Positions 1-4,515 of a stretch of DNA of 5,178 nucleotides are shown in pieces. A model generated the notes under the pieces. That model worked only from the letters and a program-made list of their open reading frames with translations. It was not told where the DNA came from and searched no databases. Origin of the DNA: an uncultured Rhodovulum sp. (GTDB lineage: Bacteria; Pseudomonadota; Alphaproteobacteria; Rhodobacterales; Rhodobacteraceae); contig CAMIMK010000249.1 in NCBI GenBank assembly GCA_946221765.1, positions 1 to 5,178 of the forward strand, read 5' to 3'. Within the stretch, counting starts at the first letter, position 1; the number at the start of each line of letters is the position of its first letter. The translations under genes and the position numbers were made by a program.

Positions 1-153
1 GAGGGGGCACGCAGCCGCCGGCTCGCCCTCGGCCCCTACCTGCTCGCCGCCCGCACCGCACCCGCCGATCTCCGCGACTGGTCCGCCCAGCCGACCCGGG
101 CCGTCGACGCCACCCTCATCCGCGGCCTCGTCGCCACCGCGCTGGAGGAATGA
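1..153 (+). CDS. 3' end of an unidentified gene (last 50 codons)
   Basis: The frame is open from the first base to a TGA at 151-153 and encodes 50 residues ending in ATLIRGLVATALEE. The start lies outside the window. The codons are GC-rich with G/C at third positions, like lepA, which supports real coding. The visible part is rich in Ala, Leu and Arg and looks helical (RLALGPYLLAAR, then a DLRDW segment). It has no motif that I can tie to a family, so no function is proposed. The gene runs in the same direction as lepA and ends 58 bases before the lepA start. A promoter-like sequence lies in that gap, so lepA need not depend on this gene's transcription. Confidence 0.5.
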   Translation, partial: EGARSRRLALGPYLLAARTAPADLRDWSAQPTRAVDATLIRGLVATALEE

Positions 154-173
154 CCGGCGGGCCACCAGCCAAC

Positions 174-202
174 TTGACGACCCCGCGCGCCGGCCCCATA
201 GG
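174..202 (+). promoter_or_regulatory. Candidate promoter for lepA, near-leaderless
   Basis: TTGACG at 174-179 matches the -35 consensus in five of six positions. After a 17-base spacer comes CATAGG (197-202), a weak -10 match that keeps only the central ATA. Transcription from it would begin at about 208-212, on or next to the lepA ATG at 212. That fits the lack of any Shine-Dalgarno sequence before this ATG (the preceding bases are GGCTCTCGCCC). The -10 is poor, so this is a suggestion only. Confidence 0.35.
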
Positions 203-211
203 CTCTCGCCC

Positions 212-2011
212 ATGACCGACATCGCGCGCATCCGAAACTTCTCCATCGTCGCCCATATCGACCACGGGAAATCCACCCTGGCCGACCGGCTGATCCAGAT
301 GACCGGCACCGTCGCCGACCGCGACATGAAGGCCCAGCTGCTCGATTCGATGGACATCGAGCGCGAGCGCGGCATCACCATCAAGGCCAACACCGTCCGC
401 CTCGAATACCGCGCGCAGGATGGCGAGACCTATACGCTCAACCTCATCGACACGCCGGGCCACGTGGACTTCGCCTATGAGGTCTCCCGCTCGATGCGCG
501 CGGTCGAGGGCTCGCTCCTCGTCGTCGATGCCTCCCAGGGCGTCGAGGCCCAGACGCTCGCCAATGTCTACCAGGCGATCGACGCCGGCCACGAGATCGT
601 GCCCGTGCTCAACAAGATCGACCTGCCGGCGGCCGAGCCCGCCCGGGTGCGCGAGCAGATCGAGGACGTGATCGGCATCGACGCCTCGGACGCGGTGGAA
701 ATCTCGGCCAAGACCGGCCTCGGCATCGGGGCGGTGCTGGAAGCGATCGTCACCCGCCTGCCCGCGCCGAAGGGCGACCCCGAGGCCCCGCTGAAGGCGA
801 TGCTGGTCGACAGCTGGTACGACGCCTATCTCGGCGTCGTCGTGCTCATCCGCGTCATCGACGGCACGCTCCGCAAGGGCGAGCGGATCAAGATGATGTC
901 GACCCATGCCCTCTATCCGGTCGACCGCATCGGCGTCTTCCGCCCCGGCATGGAGCCGGTCGAGGAACTCGGCCCCGGCGAGATCGGCTTCCTGACCGCC
1001 TCGATCAAGCAGGTGCGCGACACCCGCGTCGGCGACACCATCACCCACGAGCGCAAGGGGGCGACCACGCCGCTCCCGGGCTTCAAGCCCTCGATCCCGG
1101 TGGTGTTCTGCGGCCTCTTCCCCGTCGACGCCTCGGATTTCGAGGCACTGCGCGACGCGATCGAGAAGCTGCAGCTGAACGACGCGAGCTTCTCGTCCGA
1201 GATGGAAACCTCGGCCGCGCTCGGCTTCGGCTTCCGCTGCGGCTTCCTCGGGCTCCTCCACCTGGAGGTGATCCGCGACCGGCTGGAACGCGAATACAAC
1301 CTCGACCTCATCACCACCGCGCCCTCGGTCGTCTACCACGTCTTCAAGACCGACGGCACGATGCTGGAACTGCACAACCCGGCCGACATGCCGGACTTGG
1401 TGCGCATCGACCATATCGAGGAACCGCGGATCAAGGCGACGATCCTCGTGCCCGACGAGTATCTCGGCGACGTGCTGAAGCTCTGCCAGGACCGCCGGGG
1501 CGTGCAGCTCGACCTCACCTATGCCGGCAGCCGCGCGATGGTGGTCTATGACCTGCCGCTGAACGAGGTGGTCTTCGACTTCTACGACCGGTTGAAATCG
1601 GTGACCAAGGGCTATGCCAGCTTCGACTATACCGTGACCGGCTATCAGGAGGACGACCTCGTCAAGATGCAGGTCCTCGTCAACGACGAGCCGGTGGACG
1701 CCCTCTCGACCATGGTCCACCGCGCCCGGGCCGAGGCGCGCGGCCGGGTGATGGTGGAGAAGCTGAAGGAGCTGATCCCCCAGCACCTCTTCAAGATCCC
1801 GATCCAGGCCGCGATCGGCGGCCGCATCATCGCCCGCGAGACGATCTCGGCGCTGCGCAAGGACGTGACGGCGAAATGCTACGGCGGCGACATCACGCGC
1901 AAGCGGAAGCTGCTCGACAAGCAGAAGGCCGGCAAGAAGAAGATGCGCCAGTTCGGCCGCGTGGAGATCCCGCAGGAAGCGTTTATTAATGCGCTGAAAA
2001 TGGATAGTTGA
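212..2011 (+). CDS. lepA: Elongation factor 4 (LepA), translational GTPase
   Basis: LepA/EF-4 is a ribosome-associated GTPase related to EF-G, linked in the literature to back-translocation and to 30S subunit biogenesis. The 599-residue length matches the usual family length of about 600, so the gene is complete. The GTPase motifs are all present: P-loop AHIDHGKS (14-21), switch I RGITIKAN with Thr56, DTPGH (80-84) with the catalytic-type His84, NKID (134-137) and SAKTG (165-169). A beta-barrel domain II follows at roughly 190-280, then EF-G-like domains III and V. The LepA-specific C-terminal domain is marked by GGDITRKRKLLDKQKAGKKK near the end, and the protein finishes in ALKMDS. The ATG at 212 gives the standard N-terminus just before the P-loop. 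There is no Shine-Dalgarno site; a promoter-like TTGACG at 174 suggests a leaderless message. The last codons (TTT ATT AAT ... AAA ATG GAT AGT) are unusually AT-rich for this gene and adjoin the foreign-looking islet downstream. The family assignment is secure. Confidence 0.98.
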   Translation: MTDIARIRNFSIVAHIDHGKSTLADRLIQMTGTVADRDMKAQLLDSMDIERERGITIKANTVRLEYRAQDGETYTLNLIDTPGHVDFAYEVSRSMRAVEGSLLVVDASQGVEAQTLANVYQAIDAGHEIVPVLNKIDLPAAEPARVREQIEDVIGIDASDAVEISAKTGLGIGAVLEAIVTRLPAPKGDPEAPLKAMLVDSWYDAYLGVVVLIRVIDGTLRKGERIKMMSTHALYPVDRIGVFRPGMEPVEELGPGEIGFLTASIKQVRDTRVGDTITHERKGATTPLPGFKPSIPVVFCGLFPVDASDFEALRDAIEKLQLNDASFSSEMETSAALGFGFRCGFLGLLHLEVIRDRLEREYNLDLITTAPSVVYHVFKTDGTMLELHNPADMPDLVRIDHIEEPRIKATILVPDEYLGDVLKLCQDRRGVQLDLTYAGSRAMVVYDLPLNEVVFDFYDRLKSVTKGYASFDYTVTGYQEDDLVKMQVLVNDEPVDALSTMVHRARAEARGRVMVEKLKELIPQHLFKIPIQAAIGGRIIARETISALRKDVTAKCYGGDITRKRKLLDKQKAGKKKMRQFGRVEIPQEAFINALKMDS

Positions 2012-2125
2012 GGGGACTTGGGACCTGTTCCCAACATCTAAAATTACTCAAGGGTGGTACCGGACTAAGTTTAGAATTATGTGGAATCACATATTATGGC
2101 ACCAACGAATTCGCGATTAAATTGG
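2012..2125. other. AT-rich convergent intergenic gap with two small hairpins
   Basis: This is the 114-base gap between the convergent stops of lepA and the HNH gene. I see no convincing gene in it. It holds two short perfect inverted repeats: TTGGGA/TCCCAA (2018-2023 and 2029-2034, loop of 5) and TATGTG/CACATA (2078-2083 and 2088-2093, loop of 4). Neither is followed by a T-run on either strand, so they are at best weak terminators. The composition matches the HNH gene rather than lepA, so the gap probably belongs to the inserted islet. Confidence 0.45.
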
Positions 2126-2929
2126 CTAGCCACCTAATCGAACTTTACATCCTCCTTCAGGATGTGGCTCCAGATCTAGGGCCATGCCCCAACCATGGAA
2201 TACACACCCCGTAAATGCGATATCTCCGGCAAATATTTCATGTGATTTTACAAAGTAATTTTCTGATCGAGACCTAATTTCAAATTTGGCAACCGTTATA
2301 TCATCAGAATCTGTGTATTTTGATAAATGTGGAAACCTTTCAGCATAATCCGACACTTTTTTCTCTGCAAAAGAAATCGAAGTGTAGTGCCCGTCATCAA
2401 TGCGAACCTTCAGTCTGTTCGCCGATGGGCTACACTCAACATCAGCTTCATAACCTTCTAATTGCCAATCATTTGAAACTATGAATGGAACAACTTGACC
2501 ATAATACGAAATAGAGAGACTGACCCGCAGATAACCGTCAGAAAATCTACTCTGAGATATGAGCGGAATACCCCCGAACGCGACAGCAACATGGCACTTT
2601 GTAAATAAATTGCTTCCCGCATCAATAACCAAATCTCTCCTCATCCAATTAAATCTACCCTCAACTAATCCCCAATTTTCTCTTCCGCACCTCTTAAAGT
2701 TTCGGAGCTGTTCTTTAGTGAACGCACCAAAATCAGCTTCAATGTGATGCTTGCGGCAAAGTGCGATCATCCCCTTCGGTTCATGATGATTTCGTTCGCT
2801 CCAAGGAGGATCAAAGTGATGCCATTCCAAGTATGGACTCCCACAATCTGGGACCGGGCACCCAAATCCCACTTCCTTCCTTAGGATCTTTTTGACTCTC
2901 GCGGGGGGATTTCTGCTTACCACGATCAT
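2126..2929 (-). CDS. HNH endonuclease-like protein with uncharacterised C-terminal domain
   Basis: The predicted protein has 267 residues from the ATG at 2929. An in-frame TTG at 2965 would add 12 residues; a TAG at 2980-2978 closes the frame upstream. Neither start has a strong Shine-Dalgarno site, but ATG begins just before the conserved part. Numbered from ATG, the N-terminal third carries Cys24-x4-Cys29, a WHH motif with His37/His38 followed by FDPPW, then NHHEP (47-51) and Cys58-x2-His61-His62. This is the zinc-supported beta-beta-alpha-metal pattern of HNH nucleases: Cys24, Cys29, Cys58 and His61 are the likely zinc ligands, and His38, Asn47/His48 and His62 the likely active-site positions. 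About 170 residues follow, beta-rich in appearance and of no family I recognise. The gene is much AT-richer (about 41% GC) than its neighbours, stands alone, and converges on lepA, which points to horizontal acquisition. There is no visible methyltransferase, toxin partner or integrase beside it. The HNH fold is well supported; the substrate and biological role are unknown, and phage defence or DNA processing are only possibilities. Confidence 0.85.
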   Translation of the reverse strand: MIVVSRNPPARVKKILRKEVGFGCPVPDCGSPYLEWHHFDPPWSERNHHEPKGMIALCRKHHIEADFGAFTKEQLRNFKRCGRENWGLVEGRFNWMRRDLVIDAGSNLFTKCHVAVAFGGIPLISQSRFSDGYLRVSLSISYYGQVVPFIVSNDWQLEGYEADVECSPSANRLKVRIDDGHYTSISFAEKKVSDYAERFPHLSKYTDSDDITVAKFEIRSRSENYFVKSHEIFAGDIAFTGCVFHGWGMALDLEPHPEGGCKVRLGG

Positions 2930-3004
2930 ACGATCACAGCATTCGCTCTCTGGTTCAAGGATCAAGTTTACGTCTCGCTAACTCTTCCTAGCTTCCGCTC
3001 AGCC

Positions 3005-3033
3005 TTGCTTTCTTCGCGAGGATCCCCCATTAT
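3005..3033 (+). promoter_or_regulatory. Candidate promoter for the cold-shock gene
   Basis: TTGCTT (3005-3010) and CATTAT (3028-3033) are separated by 17 bases, giving partial -35 (3/6) and fair -10 (4/6) matches. Transcription would start near 3040 and leave a leader of about 110 bases, in keeping with the long 5' leaders common in cold-shock mRNAs. On the opposite strand the same bases give GATAAT (3034-3029), a 5/6 match to a -10 facing the HNH gene, but I find no good -35 for it. Confidence 0.3.
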
Positions 3034-3111
3034 CCCCACGCACTGTTACGACGCTCGACCCGCTGTCTCGCCTCTTCGGCTTCAGCTTCGACCATCCGCT
3101 GACCGAGCCGG

Positions 3112-3134
3112 GCCGCCGCACTTCCGCGGGCGGC
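3112..3134 (+). promoter_or_regulatory. Leader hairpin just before the csp ribosome-binding site
   Basis: GCCGCC (3112-3117) pairs with GGCGGC (3129-3134). The stem can extend two more pairs if one G is bulged, with loop ACTTCC. It ends six bases before the AGGAG at 3141-3145. Placement in the mRNA leader of a cold-shock gene makes a role in temperature- or structure-dependent translation conceivable, but short GC hairpins arise easily in such GC-rich DNA. Confidence 0.3.
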
Positions 3135-3138
3135 GACT

Positions 3139-3146
3139 AGAGGAGA
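3139..3146 (+). promoter_or_regulatory. Strong ribosome-binding site of the cold-shock gene
   Basis: AGAGGAGA contains AGGAG at 3141-3145, eight bases before the ATG at 3154. It fixes this start and is by far the best plus-strand Shine-Dalgarno site in the window, in contrast to lepA, which has none. Confidence 0.8.
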
Positions 3147-3153
3147 CATCACG

Positions 3154-3360
3154 ATGGCCAATGGCACCGTGAAATGGTTCAACGCCACCAAGGGCTTCGG
3201 CTTCATCCAGCCCGAGGGCGGCTCGCGCGACGTGTTCGTCCACATCTCCGCCGTCGAGCGGGCCGGCCTCTCGGGCCTCCCGGACGGCCAGAAGGTCACC
3301 TTCGACATCGAGCGCGGCCGTGACGGCCGTGAGTCGGCCGCGAATCTCTCGCTGGCCTGA
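3154..3360 (+). CDS. CspA-family cold-shock protein
   Basis: This 68-residue protein is a single cold-shock domain (OB-fold), which binds single-stranded RNA or DNA in the cytoplasm and melts mRNA secondary structure. It opens with GTVKWFN. The RNP1 motif KGFGFI spans residues 13-18 and RNP2 VFVHI spans 27-31, with the usual aromatic RNA-contact residues Trp8, Phe15, Phe17, Phe28 and His30. The length is normal for the family (about 65-75). The end (GRESAANLSLA) resembles alphaproteobacterial paralogues from memory. A strong AGGAG eight bases upstream sets the start. The gene is GC-rich like the core genome, follows an AT-rich islet and is closed by a 13-bp hairpin after the stop. Whether it is cold-induced cannot be judged from sequence, because many paralogues are growth-phase or constitutive forms. 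I therefore give no numbered csp symbol. Confidence 0.96.
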   Translation: MANGTVKWFNATKGFGFIQPEGGSRDVFVHISAVERAGLSGLPDGQKVTFDIERGRDGRESAANLSLA

Positions 3361-3368
3361 CACTCTCG

Positions 3369-3397
3369 CGGGGGCGCGGCGCATCGCCGCGCTCCCG
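3369..3397 (+). terminator. Long GC hairpin after the cold-shock gene
   Basis: Bases 3369-3381 pair with 3385-3397 in a 13-bp stem (one G-T pair) closed by a three-base loop CAT, starting eight bases after the csp stop. There is no T-run downstream on the plus strand, so it is a stable stem-loop without a classical U-tract. It may act as a terminator with Rho or as a 3' stabiliser. It lies between convergent genes and could serve both. Confidence 0.6.
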
Positions 3398-3421
3398 ACC
3401 CATTGCTGAGAGGCAGGGCCG

Positions 3422-3862
3422 TCAGCCCTTCACCTCCTTGAGGGCCTCCAGGCAGGCCGCCTCGTCCCCGGCTTCCAGTGCAGCCTCGGCCCTGGCCAGC
3501 GCCTGATCCCGGGCCTCCCCGCCGCCAGCCGCATTCCCTGCCGCCCCGGCCGCCTGTTCCGCCGCCGTGCTCCCGCCAGATTGCTGCGCCGCCGCATCGT
3601 CGGCAGAGGTCGCCACGCCCGGGTCCGCACCGACCGGCGCCTCGGTTCCGTCCTTCGCCAGCCCCGATCCGCCCGTTTCGGGCGCCGCCGCCTGTCCCTC
3701 GCCCTGCGGGGTCGGGGTTGCGGTGTCGGACAGCGGCACGGTGGTTCCGTCCTTGGCGATGCCGCTTGTCTTCAGTGCCGCCATCTCTTCCTTGCAGTCC
3801 GCCAATGCCACGGACGCACTGCCCATCAGGGCCAGCGCAAGCACACAGGCCTTCCCGATCAT
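3422..3862 (-). CDS. Secreted Ala/Gly-rich hypothetical protein with a duplicated motif
   Basis: The protein has 146 residues from the ATG at 3862, a start fixed by AAGGAGG seven bases upstream. A longer in-frame ATG at 3880 is rejected because it lies upstream of that site. Residues 1-21 form a clear Sec signal peptide (MIGK, a hydrophobic core, then ...SVALA), probably cut before Asp22. Cys23 is not a lipobox because Asp precedes it, so the protein is probably periplasmic. A 12-residue motif occurs twice: SGIAKDGTTVPL (33-44) and SGLAKDGTEAPV (66-77). A low-complexity stretch rich in Ala, Gly, Pro and Ser links them to a helical C-terminus (ARAEAALEAGDEAACLEALKEV). The only mature cysteines, Cys23 and Cys137, could form a disulfide. 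I recall similar small exported proteins in Rhodobacteraceae but no function. It lies 79 bases downstream of the transglycosylase gene, apparently as its own transcription unit, and converges on the csp gene. Confidence 0.82.
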   Translation of the reverse strand: MIGKACVLALALMGSASVALADCKEEMAALKTSGIAKDGTTVPLSDTATPTPQGEGQAAAPETGGSGLAKDGTEAPVGADPGVATSADDAAAQQSGGSTAAEQAAGAAGNAAGGGEARDQALARAEAALEAGDEAACLEALKEVKG

Positions 3863-3869
3863 CACGCTT

Positions 3870-3876
3870 CCTCCTT
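3870..3876 (-). promoter_or_regulatory. Ribosome-binding site deciding the start at 3862
   Basis: On the minus strand this reads AAGGAGG, a near-perfect anti-16S match, seven bases before the ATG at 3862. It lies inside the longer open frame that begins at 3880 and therefore decides for the shorter protein. Confidence 0.85.
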
Positions 3877-3883
3877 GCATCCT

Positions 3884-3901
3884 GCCGGGTTCCGTCCCGG
3901 C
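3884..3901 (-). other. Perfect 6-bp hairpin in the leader of the secreted-protein gene
   Basis: GCCGGG (3884-3889) and CCCGGC (3896-3901) are perfect inverted repeats around a six-base loop. On the minus strand the structure sits between the upstream terminator-like stem and the AAGGAGG site, ending seven bases before the latter. It could be a leader structure or a second terminator arm; no T-run follows. Confidence 0.35.
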
Positions 3902-3913
3902 CTCTGCAAGTCA

Positions 3914-3936
3914 AACCGCCGCGGGCCCGGGCGGTT
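3914..3936 (-). terminator. Candidate terminator of the lytic transglycosylase gene
   Basis: AACCGCC (3914-3920) pairs with GGCGGTT (3930-3936) in a 7-bp stem with a nine-base GC loop. The stem begins six bases after the transglycosylase stop when read on the minus strand. The descending arm continues as GGTTTGACTT, a short T-rich tail. The same tail contains TTGACT (3914-3909), a -35-like box for the next gene, but no good -10 follows at 16-18 bases. Confidence 0.5.
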
Positions 3937-3941
3937 CCGTG

Positions 3942-4424
3942 TCAGCGCAATCCCGTCTCTTCGAGAAGATTCTTCTTCTTGGCCTCGTAGTAGTAGCCGC
4001 GGGCATACCAGCCCACCGCCGCATCGCGATCGCCTCCGGCGACGAGCCACGCCCCCCGCAGGTATTTCACCGCATATTTGAGGTTGGTCTCGGCATCGAG
4101 CAGCCCGTCCGGGCGGCCGTCATAGCCCATCTGCCGGGCGGTCTGCGGCAGGATCTGCATCAGCCCGTAATAGGGGCCGTTGCGGGCCTCCGGCCGGTGG
4201 CGCGATTCCCGGACCACCACCCGCTGCACCAGATCCTCCGGCACGGCATAGGCCTGCGCATAGGTCTCGATCAGGCCGCGCAGCTCCGGCGTCTCGTTCG
4301 GATAGAGCCCGGCGGCGCGGGAGGCCTCGGGTTCGGGAGCCGGGGCCGTCGCGCAGCCGGCGAGGGCCGGCAGGGCAAGGGCCATGACGAGGCCGCGAAA
4401 CAGGCGGGCTGGACGAACGGGCAC
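3942..4424 (-). CDS. Small lipoprotein lytic transglycosylase (SLT/GH23 domain)
   Basis: Lytic transglycosylases cleave the MurNAc-GlcNAc bond of peptidoglycan with formation of 1,6-anhydro-MurNAc. I choose the GTG at 4424, with GGAGG eight bases upstream, giving 160 residues. The open frame reaches a GTG at 4463, which would add 13 residues and lacks a proper site. From 4424 the N-terminus is an ideal lipoprotein signal: MPVRPARLFRG, a hydrophobic core, then the lipobox LAGC with Cys24 as the lipidated residue. Ala at +2 suggests outer-membrane sorting. The SLT domain covers about 50-150: RES with the catalytic Glu73, GLMQI (87-91), then NLKYAVKYLRG (114-124). The usual third motif (AYNAG) is replaced by GWYARGYY, which I associate with Rhodobacteraceae relatives. 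The domain is minimal, without LysM or other binding modules. It lies downstream of clpB in the same direction and ends with a terminator-like stem. The enzyme class is well supported; the specific cellular role is not. Confidence 0.9.
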   Translation of the reverse strand: MPVRPARLFRGLVMALALPALAGCATAPAPEPEASRAAGLYPNETPELRGLIETYAQAYAVPEDLVQRVVVRESRHRPEARNGPYYGLMQILPQTARQMGYDGRPDGLLDAETNLKYAVKYLRGAWLVAGGDRDAAVGWYARGYYYEAKKKNLLEETGLR

Positions 4425-4432
4425 GGGCGGCG

Positions 4433-4437
4433 CCTCC
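4433..4437 (-). promoter_or_regulatory. Ribosome-binding site deciding a GTG start at 4424
   Basis: The minus strand reads GGAGG here, eight bases before GTG at 4424-4422. It supports the GTG start that leaves a normal-length lipoprotein signal, instead of the upstream GTG at 4463. Confidence 0.65.
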
Positions 4438-4456
4438 GGGGCTGTTGCACGCCCCT

Positions 4457-4485
4457 TCCTCACCGCCCGTTAACCATCTTGTCAA
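4457..4485 (-). promoter_or_regulatory. Possible promoter for the lytic transglycosylase gene
   Basis: A perfect -35 hexamer TTGACA lies at 4485-4480 on the minus strand. At 17 bases spacing the -10 position reads TGAGGA, a poor match, so only half of the promoter is convincing. Transcription would start near 4450, just ahead of the GGAGG at 4437. The TT of the -35 box is also the foot of the terminator-like stem after clpB. Confidence 0.3.
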
Positions 4486-4509
4486 CCGGCGGCCACGCGG
4501 CCGCCGGTT
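4484..4509 (-). terminator. Candidate terminator after clpB
   Basis: AACCGGCGGCC (4484-4494) and GGCCGCCGGTT (4499-4509) form a perfect 11-bp stem around a four-base loop. It starts six bases after the original clpB stop at 4516 when read on the minus strand. There is no long T-run; the stem runs directly into GACAAG. Its position, right behind the original rather than the shifted stop, supports 4516 as the ancestral clpB end. Confidence 0.6.
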
Positions 4510-4515
4510 TCCGGG

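Noticed and set aside
116..1786. A 556-codon open frame antisense to lepA
   Set aside because: It is rich in His, Asp, Arg and Gly in the way produced by reading a GC-rich gene on its opposite strand. It shows no domain, and the lepA frame explains the region fully.
2018..2034. The TTGGGA/TCCCAA hairpin as an intrinsic lepA terminator
   Set aside because: It has only six pairs and no downstream T-run, so it is recorded only within the intergenic note.
2008..2214. A 68-codon plus-strand frame with a TTG start overlapping the lepA stop
   Set aside because: It has no ribosome-binding site and no recognisable motif, and its second half overlaps the end of the better supported HNH gene in antisense.
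2559..2747. A 62-codon plus-strand frame within the HNH gene
   Set aside because: It is antisense to the conserved HNH coding sequence and has no upstream Shine-Dalgarno sequence.
3054..3140. A plus-strand frame ending in TAG at 3138-3140 that could be the tail of a disrupted gene before csp
   Set aside because: The roughly 28 codons show no family signature, and the segment is equally well explained as the csp mRNA leader.
3030..3914. A 294-codon minus-strand frame through the csp gene and the secreted-protein gene
   Set aside because: It is Gly/Arg-rich shadow sequence, antisense to a clear cold-shock domain, and out of frame with the signal-peptide protein.
4469..4485. A CtrA-like binding site (TTGA...TTAAC) upstream of the transglycosylase gene
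   Set aside because: The half-sites are separated by eight bases instead of seven and the first half is TTGA rather than TTAA. The TTGACA fits a -35 box at least as well.
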